From NCBI GenBank assembly GCA_029204225.1, contig CM055092.1, positions 60,983,302 to 61,047,301 on the forward strand: a stretch of DNA of 64,000 nucleotides, read 5' to 3'. Source of the stretch: Diphasiastrum complanatum (taxonomy: Eukaryota; Streptophyta; Lycopodiopsida; Lycopodiales; Lycopodiaceae). Shown one piece after another: positions 49,801 to 58,072 of the stretch (its first letter is position 1; every line of letters starts with the position of its first letter). The notes under the pieces were generated by a model. It ran no database searches. It was given only the letters and a program-made list of their open reading frames with translations, and was not told the origin of the DNA. The translations under genes were made by a program, and so were the position numbers.

Positions 49801-52800
49801 TGCTCCAAATCAAGCACTAGAATCTCGACCTTGAGTCTAACTAATTTCTAACCTGACTTTACTAAATAAAGGTAAAGACCCTTAGAATTAGCACACAAGC
49901 ATCGCCTGATAATCCTAATTAATTCTAGATGACAACATTTGGGGTAATAATGTGAACATTAACTCTAACACTCCCCCTTAATGTATACATTGTTAATAAC
50001 AAGAACTATACATAGCACAAGTATGCATGTGTATGAGGCCTCCATGACACCCATGTAATGGAGATCCTCAATTCTGATGTAGAATCCATGATCAAATCAA
50101 CTCCAATCTCAATGTCTTCATTACGTAGAACTTCCTTTGTATGATGATGTATAATTCCTTTCGTATGTCAATCCTTTTCATATGAACCTGCTTCATCTAA
50201 CTTCCCAATGTCTTGCTTTTGTCTTCATGTCCCTTTAGTGCATATGTGTGACCACCATGAGAGCAACATGTCACCATCCAATGCCTTGACTTCCTTAGGC
50301 TCAACTTGACTCCCCCTGAATCAAATTATGTGGATATGATTAACCTTTGCCATAACCCTGAGAACTTTGCTTGAAAATTGACTCCCTGGGTCTCTTTGAA
50401 CATCTTCCAAGCTACCACAAATATGTAACGATCTCACCCAACACCCATAAAGAAAATGTAATCTTCTTTGATTACCATAGCACCATCATAACAATCACAA
50501 GTAGGAAATAAATCTATAAATGTCAACACCAAATCTCCTACATCCACACCCATGTTAGAAACCTGTATTCATAAGTAGTTGGCTCCACTTGTGTCGATTC
50601 CTTAAATTGAATCCACTTCAATTCTCCTAGTACTTTCATAAGTTACCACCTATGATGGACGTACTTGAACTACTCCCCATAGAAGTTCATCTTGAAAACC
50701 ATTGCGTTTGCGTCCAACCACTCTCCAGCAATGATTTAAATAGAATGTCATCTATGAACCAAACCAAATATGCAAGTAATAGAGCATCCCCAATAGAAAG
50801 ATAAAACTCATGCAAAACTTCCTCACACAAAGTAACTGATACTCCTTCTCAAATACTATCTCACACAAAGTACTTGACACTATCTGTTCCATAGAATCTC
50901 CTGCCTCTATCTCACGCATAGAGTCACTTGCCCCAAACAACTTTCCAACCTAGAAAGCATCTCATCATGACATCTATTTATCTTGACATTATGTCATATG
51001 CAAACTTCCCAACTGGTATAAATCATATGGCCAGAAATGCTTCATTTTGATACAAACTATCTATGACAATGGTAATAAATGTTGTAGCCATGCTTGTATA
51101 TAACCTTTTATTGCCATACTCCCATAACAGTACTTGGAAGTATACCAAAAAGTGTCATGCCCATTATGATGTCGCAAAACATACAATTAGAAGACTACAT
51201 AGACTTGGTAAATGTTACCATTTCATACATGAGATATTTTGGTTGCTTTCAAATCTAATATTACATAACAAAGCACAAACACAACTTTCAAAATCAAGAC
51301 TAATGAGAGAATATACAGCACCAAATTACGCACAACCAAAGACACCCTCCGATTATTACAGAGAGCAAAGTAGAGAAATCCAGTTTTCTTTAATGCTCTG
51401 TATTCGTAGCTCAAACACAAGTATAAGCTTGTTCTAAGGGCTCAGGACCCCACAATTCCTTGTAGGTGCCAGTTTTGATGTGAATCATGTATCTTGTTTC
51501 TGAGGGGGAGGTGCATCATCTACTGCATTTTGGATGTTGCTAAATTCAATTTTCCATCAAGGGATGGAGCAACCGATGAAGGGATGAGTGCATTTATGGG
51601 TTGGTCAAGCAGCTAGAGAAGCCTTCAAAAGTAGCAGAAAAGGGACTCCCAAAAATTGACGGAGCAGGCTTCGTGTTTAAAAATCCAGATATGGTGGATC
51701 AGCTTATTAGTTCGTTGATCAAAACTTTTTCTGGTTAAAAATCTCTGATCCCTGGTGAGGATCTGATCCGACATAAAGACATTTCCAAAGCAGCAGATTG
51801 GCTAAAAACTAGCTCACGGACTTCCCATTCAAAGTCTAATTTCTTGATCAAAAGGTATGTCCATTCACTAAACGTGTACAGCTCATTGTCAGGTGAATGG
51901 AAGGTGGGCGGCGTGTGGGGGACTGGCCTCAGTAAACGTTACTTTTGAAACACTGGTGAAACGGCTAATATATATGGTTTTCATCATTTCGTGTTAATTT
52001 GGAGTACAACCGTCGTCCCACTGCTTTGCATTGGCCTTCTCAAGGACCAACAGCCGATATCTGGAGTCGCAGGACAATTAATCAGAGAAAAATAGCTAGC
52101 TGGTTTTTGCCCCCCTGGAATTATTGAAGTGACAAGCTGCACGTGTTATGGGGCTGTTTGAATATTCTCAAGAAAACCTAAAGCGCAAATCTGTCTATAC
52201 TCCTGTTGAGCCTGGAAACTTAAGATGCGACCCTGTAGAGGATTTGAGATGCTTTGATTTTAATGATAGAATGCTTCCAGGTCTACCATGTAAAGTACCA
52301 ATTCATAGCTGCAAAGCTACTGCAATGTGAGATGGAAAATTATTCGCGCCCAGTTCTGAAAACGATAAATGCCGGATAGTTAAGATGCAAGCGGTACAGG
52401 GGAATGCCGAAGAACTTTGTCTGAGCAGGAGATGTAAAAGAAGTAAACTGCAATTTTTCTCTTCAGAGTTTTATTTGATGTACTTATATACGAATCTATG
52501 GGTCAAGAAAGATCTTGAAATTTATGCTGGTTTTTATTTCCTTCATTTGATTGTTTGTTGTCATAGGTTTCCACATCTAGATCCAACTCTGCATCTGCGA
52601 TATTGTTCGCAAAACAAAATTGATGCCATCTGTGAACCCTAAGCATTCACCGAATAAACAAACTTTGCTATGGGCAAATGGTAGTCCAAGAAAAAGGAAA
52701 ATGTAGGCAGGCATTGTAAATTACGTACTATTGCTGCGCAATCTAGCTCTTAATCTTCCGAATGGACACTATGAACCCTAAGCATTAGCAAAATCTGCTA

Positions 52801-52861
52801 TACGCAAACATCAATTCAAGAAAAATGAAAACGCAAGCAAGCATCATAAACCACGTACCAT
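28947..52861 (-). CDS. COPB2: Coatomer subunit beta-prime (beta'-COP), 24 coding exons
   Basis: Subunit of the COPI coat that buds vesicles from Golgi membranes for Golgi-to-ER transport; its N-terminal propeller binds dilysine sorting signals on cargo. Exons (high to low): 52859-52861, 47888-47908, 47647-47708, 47280-47334, 46849-46885, 46302-46627, 46029-46160, 45692-45840, 45375-45443, 45060-45210, 44855-44920, 40002-40190, 36429-36569, 36237-36311, 35266-35442, 34812-34903, 34596-34712, 34096-34210, 33695-33766, 30935-31131, 30761-30854, 29419-29525, 29192-29315, 28947-29096. All introns are GT-AG and all phases agree, giving 2721 nt and 906 residues against roughly 920 in plants. Order: WD40 propellers, coatomer WD-associated region, alpha-solenoid, acidic tail ending EEWPVDGEA. 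No stop or frameshift is seen, so the gene looks functional. The ATG-only first exon is inferred. Confidence 0.95.
32424..32580. repeat. Array of short inverted repeats
   Basis: Seven or eight small palindromes follow one another: TCCTTAATCAAGGA, CCTTAATCTAAGG, TACCCTTA/TAAGGGTA (32463-32482), CCCCTTATCCAAGGG, the perfect GGGTCACGTGACCC (32495-32508), TACCTCCAACTAAGGTA, GCCCTTATCCAAGGGC (32541-32556) and TACCCTTA/TAAGGGTA (32560-32579). They lie within intron 19 of the coatomer gene and would fold as a row of small hairpins. Confidence 0.8.
32987..33276. repeat. Tandem duplication, 145 bp unit
   Basis: GGGTATACTTGATGGATGGCT...AAATAGTGC...GAATACCAAAC(A/T)TCAAA occurs twice head to tail, at 32987 and 33132, with only a few substitutions. 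It lies in intron 19 of the coatomer gene. Confidence 0.9.
36570..40001. other. COPB2: Coatomer intron 12, 3.4 kb
   Basis: Exons 12 and 13 join in phase across this stretch, so it holds no coding exon. Apart from an (AG)26 microsatellite it shows no recognised element. Its size relative to neighbouring introns of 90-700 bp suggests old insertions. Confidence 0.6.
39549..39600. repeat. (AG)26 microsatellite
   Basis: An uninterrupted AG dinucleotide run of 52 bp in coatomer intron 12. Confidence 0.97.
40628..43045 (+). pseudogene. Copia integrase-RT-RNase H, 5' truncated
   Basis: A plus-strand Ty1/copia Pol inside coatomer intron 11, antisense to the gene. It begins in the integrase core near 40630 ([10 protein letters not shown], where the catalytic Asp before CGPM is lost), with [14 protein letters not shown] and [15 protein letters not shown]. 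It continues through the integrase tail ([15 protein letters not shown], 41184-41230) and a linker. RT follows at 41521-42277: [45 protein letters not shown] and [13 protein letters not shown]. RNase H runs from about 42433 ([20 protein letters not shown]; the second half is frame-broken, TDNQ-type and [11 protein letters not shown] near 42815 and 42950). It lacks gag, protease and a 5' LTR. Frameshifts occur near 40700, 41080, 41850 and 42715. Confidence 0.92.
43046..43056 (+). other. Polypurine tract of copia element
   Basis: TTAATGGGGAG lies directly before TGTTGGAAATCG, the usual form at the 3' end of copia internal sequence. Confidence 0.75.
43057..43710 (+). repeat. 3' LTR of copia element
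   Basis: Begins TGTTGGAAATCGATG right after the polypurine tract. The right end is uncertain: an ACACAACA at about 43640 or the GACA at 43710 just before the TC run would both fit. It contains several diverged (A)AATCCGACCCT motifs (43240-43420), also found in the linker of the coding part near 41370-41420. Confidence 0.7.
43711..43801. repeat. (TC)45 microsatellite
   Basis: A pure TC run of about 90 bp, the longest in the window. It abuts the possible right end of the copia LTR. Open frames read through it encode only alternating residues and are not genes. Confidence 0.97.
44085..44240. repeat. Cluster of strong hairpins
   Basis: The first is a perfect 23 bp inverted repeat, 44085-44107 (GCAAATTTTTTTATGTGGGC...) with 44121-44143, around a 13 nt loop. 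The second pairs 44154-44170 (CCAGCGTTCCGGGACCA) with TGGTCCCGGAATGCTGG around a 5-6 nt loop with one mismatch. Two smaller ones follow: CATTCCAGAATG and GATCCAGAACAA/TTGTTCCGGATC. All lie in coatomer intron 11. Confidence 0.88.
44855..47908 (-). CDS. COPB2: beta'-COP exons 2-11: N-terminal WD40 propeller
   Basis: This block gives residues 2 to about 357. Exon 2 is only 21 nt (PLQLEIK). Exon 3 gives [21 protein letters not shown], exon 4 the strand [16 protein letters not shown]. The large exon 6 (326 nt) holds two full WD repeats with [14 protein letters not shown] and [13 protein letters not shown], and ends in the third ([10 protein letters not shown]). Exons 7 and 8 add SGSDDQTAK-type and [16 protein letters not shown] repeats. 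Exons 9-11 give [38 protein letters not shown] and the turn [22 protein letters not shown]. The order and motif spacing match plant beta'-COP throughout. Introns within the block are short except intron 1, which sits before exon 2. Confidence 0.95.
48100..49500. repeat. Tandem triplication, about 410-500 bp units
   Basis: Three diverged units share the same order of phrases: ACTTTGA(C/T)(A/G)AGA, AAATGAGAATTGTGT, ACTCTATCATGCATA and CCAAGAGTAGGTTA(A/G)GTCA. The last phrase falls at 48444, 48945 and 49359, spacings of 501 and 414 bp. The second and third units are closest. Confidence 0.8.
49500..49970 (-). repeat. Probable copia-type 3' LTR remnant
   Basis: On the minus strand ATTAAGGGGGAG, a polypurine tract at 49971-49982, is followed by TGTTAGAGTTAATG, a typical LTR start. 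A TATA-like TTATATAGAGA lies about 210 bp in (near 49760). The far LTR end is not clear and the internal sequence upstream (50000-50700) keeps no recognisable domain. Confidence 0.4.
51540..52330 (+). pseudogene. Coding-like stretch of unknown origin in intron 1
   Basis: On the plus strand several neighbouring open stretches have protein-like composition in alternating frames: [16 protein letters not shown] near 51560, [20 protein letters not shown] (to a TAA near 51737), and a 60-codon frame from ATG 52148 with [21 protein letters not shown] recognise no family. It could be a decayed inserted gene copy, lying antisense to the coatomer gene, or chance. Confidence 0.2.
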
Positions 52862-52900
52862 TGCTACGGCGCAATCTAGATCCCTATCTTCCGAAATCGA
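52635..52900. repeat. Duplication of coatomer exon 1 / donor region, 139 bp apart
   Basis: AACCCTAAGCATT starts two diverged copies at 52635 and 52774. Each includes the minus-strand stretch TTGCGC...GCAAT(A/G)GTACGT around the inferred start codon and splice donor. In the left copy the ATG reads ATA. Confidence 0.75.
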
Positions 52901-53170
52901 TCAGTAGCTGCAAATACTGCCGGTTCGAAGATTTCAGAATTAGATAGGCTACACTAGATCGCCATGGGTGTGGAGAGCATAATCAAAATCGTCGCTACAG
53001 ACAGCCGCTCTGGTGGAAATGACAACTCAATCTGCTGTCTTCTCTCCTGCTTGATGAGAGGAGAAAGAGGGACAAACTTACGTCTTCCCATAAATGGCGA
53101 GTTTACTCCCTCTGTCCCCTGAATGTCAATGCAGTCCCAAAAATGCTCCCCCAAGTCTACGTGAAATCGG
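52862..53170 (-). promoter_or_regulatory. COPB2: 5' UTR and promoter region of coatomer gene
   Basis: Sequence upstream of the inferred ATG at 52861. A tiny upstream frame, ATG GCG ATC TAG, lies at 52965-52954 on the minus strand and would be in the leader if transcription starts above it. No TATA box or start site can be fixed. Confidence 0.45.
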
Positions 53171-53219
53171 TTTTTAAATTTTTACAAATGAAACGCTGAT
53201 GCCTCGCAGAACATAATCT

Positions 53220-53526
53220 GTGGGGCAAATTTTTTTCTGAAAAAATGTTCTTTTTACATGCACCTTCCGAACACCAGAAGGTGCACATAGAAAAATTTAC
53301 GTTTTTTATGCACCTTCCGCCCGGAAGATGCGTGTAAAAAAAAATTTACGTCATAAAAAAAAGAAAAAAAATGTAAAAACGGAATTCACGGAAGGGAAGG
53401 ACTGGCTCCTCGACTCTTCCGCCCGGGGAAGACCGTGCGCCCTCGGGCCTCCGCCCTCGGGCGCACACTCTTCCGGGGCGGAAGGGCCTCGGAGCAAGAC
53501 CTTCCCCCCCCCCCCCCCCCCCCCCC
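53220..53526. repeat. GC-rich palindromes and poly-C tract
   Basis: GCACCTTCCG...CAGAAGGTGC and GCACCTTCCGCCCGGAAGATGC form two small hairpins (53260-53335), separated by TTTTT/AAAAA runs and repeated (A)AATTTACGT. A GC-rich block follows with TGCGCCC...GGGCGCA (53427-53466) and several TCTTCCGCCCGGGG copies. It ends in a C run of 23 (53504-53526). Frames through it are proline- or glycine-rich artefacts. Confidence 0.75.
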
Positions 53527-53602
53527 ATGAACCTGGCTAAGCATCTATGATGAGTTATTAGTGACTAAAATTGGGCAAGTCTGACTCTTAGTGGGTGAGT
53601 AG

Positions 53603-53690
53603 GTCACTTAGTTGTCGTAATAGAATCATCTATATAACTCGAGTAAGTCACTTAGTTGTTGTAATAGAATCATCTATATAGCTTGAGTTT
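53603..53690. repeat. Tandem duplication, 44 bp unit
   Basis: GTCACTTAGTTGT(C/T)GTAATAG...ATCTATATA(A/G)C is present twice in a row, at 53603 and 53647. Confidence 0.9.
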
Positions 53691-54503
53691 AGGTCATGAC
53701 AGCTTCTAACAAGTCTTGCCTAGGAGTTGTGGTGACTCTTAGCACTTGTTGGCCAAGACTCATGATCATGCCTTAAACCCTCAAAATCCAAGGCTAAGGA
53801 ATTGTGCAATACCATATGTGGAGGTAGTCATTGTTTGAGAGGAGAGGTAGAATCTCACAATAACTTTAAGTGGAACAAATCGTCAAGAACTTCCCAATAA
53901 GTTCTAAGATTCAAGCGTTTGGTCTCAATTCTCTTACATAAGCCATGTCCCAAGTCATGATGGTGGCCTTGAGGACTAGTCAGTGTCCATATGAATGTAC
54001 CTTTTCACATTTGATTAATAAAGATGATCATTGGAGCTAGTTACCATTTTGGTTTTGCCTTTAGGTCAGGTCCGTCCAGTTAAAAAGAACCATTATCAAA
54101 CAAACTAAGGATCAAGTTCAATCTCGAGGCTCGCGGCCATGCTGATTGGTTCTGGTTGGCTCTACTTTGCTCTTTGGTTTTGTTGGTTGGTATAGAGAAT
54201 GTTCATAACATGCTGGCTATGTTGGTTAGCTTGCTAAGATGGTTTGAGGCTAGCTCCATGGAGCTCATATTAGCATGGTGCCATGTTGGGTCTTCGTTGC
54301 ACTTCATGTTGCACGTTGGCCTTCATGTGTTGGTGCCTAGTTTGGTAGGACAAGTGGTTAAACCCAGGAAGTTAAGTTGGGTGTCCCAACTCCCCTTAAG
54401 ACATCGATGCAACATTTAGTATCAAAGCGAATTGGTTGGTTCGTGATGCAAGTCCATTGGAGATGCATCATAAGAAATTGTGTTGTAAAAGGTCATAGTG
54501 CAT
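53691..54503. other. No gene seen
   Basis: Mixed-composition intergenic sequence up to the LTR at 54504. A plus-strand frame at 54156-54419 is Leu/Val-rich from GTTGG repeats and shows no domain. Confidence 0.5.
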
Positions 54504-54879
54504 TGTGTTAGGAACAACATAACGACATGAAGGCAAAGCTAGTTTGATCCACCTAGCCAAAGCACTCTCTTATAGAATGTCCCTCCTAGCCTAGTGTGAG
54601 TTTGCATGGGAACGGTAGGTGGGAGTTGCTGCCAACACCCATTGTTCTCATTGCATGCACTAGATAATTGTTGCATGTGGGACCCAATCCATCAGTGATG
54701 GATTGCATGGCCCCATACTGTCATGCGTCCGCATGTGTCTGCATGTGTCCGCACGGGCATTACTGGCCCTCATACCAATTGCATGGTATGCATGCATGCC
54801 TAGCTCACATTGTCCTCTCTGCCCTCTAGTGGTTAGTTGTTCCCAGATATTGGGTTGGTACTATTATGGTCTCGTAACA
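54504..54879 (-). repeat. LTR of deleted chromovirus relative
   Basis: Starts TGTGTTAGGAAC and ends CTCGTAACA on the plus strand. It shares the CC(T/C)AG(C/T)C(C/T)AGTGTGAG block and the end with the LTRs at 5845 and 10128, but is otherwise clearly diverged, so it belongs to a sister family. Its left border is inferred from the TG. Confidence 0.7.
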
Positions 54880-54899
54880 CTCCCTCCCCCTTAAGAACT

Positions 54900-55792
54900 G
54901 TCTTGGTCCTCTAAGACAAAATCTAGATATAACTATCGAAGTATATTGCCTCTTTTCCAAGTGGCATTCTCAACTGGCTGATCCTTCCACTTGATTGAAT
55001 ATTCTTGATATAGGGTATAACAAGTCAGTGTCCCTAACATCGAGAACACTTTCTGGCTCATGTGGAAGTTGTTGAGAATCCTCGAGGGGAACTAGAACAC
55101 TATCCCTGACTAGATTATATGATCTAGTTAAAGCCCTTCGTAATCGATTGACATGGAAAACTGGATGGATTGGTATTTCTAGAAGTTGGAGTTTCTTGAC
55201 CCCCATCATCCACCATTATTCTGATTGACAAATTACCAATTTTTTCATGCATCCATACTAGGTCGTGAGGCCCAAAATTGGAGGGTATCCCTAGCATAGT
55301 AGTGGTCAACTAGCAACAATGTTCCTGATCTTCATGGAACACCTCAATTTCGGTAGCAGCCGAATCAATGGGGAAACTTATAGTTTGGACTAGGTGCACT
55401 GCTTGTTATCTTTCTTTTTATTGAAAGGTCCTTTAGGGCATATTCTGACTTTTGCCTACCCACTGAATCATCATAGATTTGACCAAACTTAATAGCCTAT
55501 TCTTGTAACTGGAATGAAAGATGTAGGAGGTACTAATGTTACAAACAAGTTTTTTAGTTCTACAAATGACTTATCTTGCTTCGTTTGCATGTTGTTTAAG
55601 GTATGTTTTAGATTAGTAACTGCAGTTTCTGATCTGATATAGTTATTTAGAAATGAGATCGCCTTATTGGAAAGTCTCAAATTTTTCATCAACATCCATA
55701 GCTACTTTTTTCTCCTGAAAACGAAGAGCTTCCTCTTCGAGCTCATCAATGGCTTTTCTTGAAAAAATTTGAGTTTCCGCGGGAGTCGTCAT
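54900..55792 (-). pseudogene. Gag, protease scrap and integrase tail joined by deletions
   Basis: Read on the minus strand: gag starts at ATG 55792 (MTTPAETQIFSRKAIDELEEEA) and continues to about 55490 with a coiled segment. The gag end follows near 55490-55440 (IYDDSVGRQKS). A protease-like piece lies around 55260-55200 (HEKIGNLSIRIMVDDG, where the family has a D-S/T-G motif). It then jumps directly to the integrase C-terminus at 55209-54970. RT, RNase H, the integrase core and the chromodomain end are absent or scrambled. It shows the ancestral gag start that is mutated in the 5845-10486 copy. Confidence 0.75.
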
Positions 55793-56592
55793 GTTGAGGT
55801 TCGAAGAGAGCAATAAACGTTAAGCAAATCAAAAAGAAAAATAAGGAGAAAGACTTAACTCTAAGTGATCCCTTCTCATCGATGGAAATAGAAGTCAACC
55901 CCTCAGCTTCCGAGTCGCATGCAAAGGTTCCAATCTTTCACTCCTTGGAAAAGAAGAATACTGGAATCACGAATTTGCATGCAATGATTCCAAGCTGGCC
56001 TCTTCAAATAGTTGTAGATTTGGATCCTTCACAGCTTGCTGGAATATTTTTGATCGGCATGCAATGATTCCACGTTGTTTGCTATCCTTTTGGTCTCACT
56101 TGTTGGACCCATTGCCAAGCTTGCATACAACATTCGATCTTTGTCCTTTCAAAATGATGGGTACTGAATCACCTTAAAATCTGATCAGAAAGAGATTAAA
56201 CTAAATTGTATTGAAGCCGGAACAGTCTGCAACCAGAGTTGATGTAGTACATTGATCTAGATGAGCAAAAGAGAGGGCTGAAACTACAATTTATTAAGCA
56301 CTAGATCATTCTTTCAACCAGAAGAATATCTGTGTAGGTGTCTTAGATGAGAGCGATACAATTAGGTGTCTGCGACAACCATGCACTTTTCAAGTTAGAT
56401 ATTCTATGTGAGAAGTTAGAGCGAGTATCAATAATAGAGAGAGAGAAAGTATCAGAAAGCATTTGACAACCTGTGTCCGAAATGGTTCACAGTAGCATTG
56501 CGCTATGTGTTGTGATCCTACTATGCTAGTTACAAATAAAATTATGTCTCTACTTCTTAAATTGCTCTCACTCTCTCTTTCAATCTCTGACT
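55793..56592. other. No gene seen
   Basis: Possibly the leader of the deleted element and then unrelated sequence. ATGCAATGATTCCA occurs twice (55979 and 56059). No second LTR is recognisable. Confidence 0.4.
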
Positions 56593-57349
56593 CTAATCCT
56601 GTAGCCTGAACCTATGCAGCAACTCTCTAACATACTTCACCTGTGTTAGTCCCACCTCATGTCCTTTTTGCCACACTCCAAGGCAATAATGCATTAGGTT
56701 GAGATCTGTCATCTCGAACTGTTTCATGAGATCCCTTTTTATCATATCTATCATTTCTTGATTATTTCCCATAATAATCAAGTCATCAACATAAAGAGCA
56801 ACAAAAGTAATCATATCATCAAAGCATAAGACATAAAGGTTTGGATCAGAGTGTGTTCTCAACATCTTCTTAGAACGAAAGTAGGCATCAATCCTGTTGT
56901 ACCACGCACGTTGTGCCTGCTTGAGACCATAAAGTGATTTCTTCAAGCGACATACTTTATTTTCCTGTCCTTTCATTATAAAGCCTTCATTTTATCCATA
57001 AACACCTCTTCTTCTAACTCACCATTTAGAAAAGCAGATTTCACATCTATCTAATGTAAAGGCCAACCAAAATGTGAAGCTAAAGCAACAAGTAGACATA
57101 GAGTATTCCACTTACATACTGGTGCAAAAGTCTCCTCATAGTCCTTTGTGCATAGCCTTTGATCACCAATCTTGCTTTGTGCTTTGCTATACTTCCATCT
57201 GCATGGTACTTAATCTTGTATACCCATTTACAACCAATGGGTTTCTTGCCAATTGGTGGTTCCACTAAGTCCCATGTGCCATGCTTTAGCAATTGACTCC
57301 ATCTAGTGGGTTTCTTTCCTTGCCTAACCTGAATCCAAGATCTAGTCAA
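56593..57349 (-). pseudogene. Copia reverse-transcriptase fragment
   Basis: A minus-strand Ty1/copia RT. The N-terminal part (57349-57130) has HGTWDLVEPPIGKKPIGCKW, VYKIKYHADGS and KHKARLVIKGYAQ. A frame change near 57130-57000 follows. The C-terminal part (56976-56593) has CRLKKSLYGLKQAQRAWYNR, the active site VALYVDDLIIMGNN and MTDLNLMHYCLGV. RNase H, integrase and gag are missing. Its 5' side is only about 27 bp from the LTR beginning at 57376, which suggests that a gypsy element inserted into it and that the rest of this copia element may lie beyond the window. Confidence 0.9.
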
Positions 57350-57375
57350 TCTAGCATCAAAGAGACAAAGCTAGT

Positions 57376-58022
57376 TGTCACGCGTAGGTTCGTTCCCATG
57401 AGAGCGATAGTATAGTTCAGATTTCAACATGAATGGAAGATCCAAACCTAACTCTAACATCCATTAACACTACGATCCACAACAAAGATAGCTTACTCTT
57501 TCTCTTTCTCTCTTTCTCTCTCATAAAAAGTATAATAACATGCAATCCCAATAACAATCAGATCCAACAATTAGCAAAAACCAAAGAAAGCATGAGAGAT
57601 GGAGAAGGAAAGAAGAAGAGCAAGGACATTCATCAATCCATTTCTAAAGAGAACCAATCTACGTTATTGAAATGAGAAAATGAACATGAGGAGCAACTCG
57701 AGTTGGTCCCTTTTTATAGTAGAGAGGAGGACCTTGGCCTCTGAATCCTATTGGTCCATTCTTGCCTCTCTTTTTATTCAAATTTAAAAAAGTGTGGGAA
57801 CCATCAAAATTGGAGGGAAACCCAACTTTATTTACTAACTTGACATTTAGGCCCTACGACATTAAAAGTCCCGCAAAAAGGCCTAAAGTCCTTTTATTGA
57901 CTTCCTAATTAATCAAATCTCTATGTGATCATCGGGTTGGACTTACACACGCAGGGTGCCAAATCCCTCTCACTTATTAACTAGGATTAGGGTTGCCCTT
58001 GGGATCTGCAAACCCTCCAACA
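57376..58022 (-). repeat. 3' LTR of large gypsy element (about 647 bp)
   Basis: Starts TGTCACGCG and ends CTCCAACA on the plus strand. On the minus strand it begins TGTTGGAGGG directly after the purine stretch GGTGGGAGATAC at 58023-58034. A good TATA box, TATAAAAAGG, lies on the minus strand at about 57709-57718, as expected for an LTR promoter. The partner LTR is outside the window, so the borders rest on the TG...CA ends and the polypurine tract. Confidence 0.7.
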
Positions 58023-58072
58023 GTATCTCCCACCAAAACTGGTGGCAGTCCCACGACACTTGCAATATGCAG

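Larger units (their letters stand above)
47909..52858. other. COPB2: Coatomer intron 1, 5 kb
   Basis: Bounded by the inferred ATG|GTACGT donor at 52858 and the TGTGCAG|CCG acceptor at 47909. It contains a tandem triplication (about 48100-49500), an LTR-like segment ending at 49970, a plus-strand coding-like stretch (51540-52330), and part of a duplication of its own 5' end. In plants such first introns often affect expression, but nothing here shows that directly. Confidence 0.6.
54504..55792 (-). mobile_element. Deleted relative of the 5845-10486 chromovirus
   Basis: A minus-strand gypsy derivative reduced to one LTR and about 0.9 kb of interior. The LTR (54504-54879) ends CTCGTAACA and is followed by the same CTCCCTCCCCCTTAAGAAC polypurine region as the intact element. 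The integrase C-terminus matches that of the 6212-7495 frame at many positions (PVFHVNRLRRALTRSYNLV). No 5' LTR, RT or catalytic integrase is left. No target duplication could be identified. Confidence 0.85.

Noticed and set aside
53328-53540. Proline- or glycine-rich frames
   Set aside because: Produced by the GC-rich palindromes and the poly-C tract; no conservation signal.
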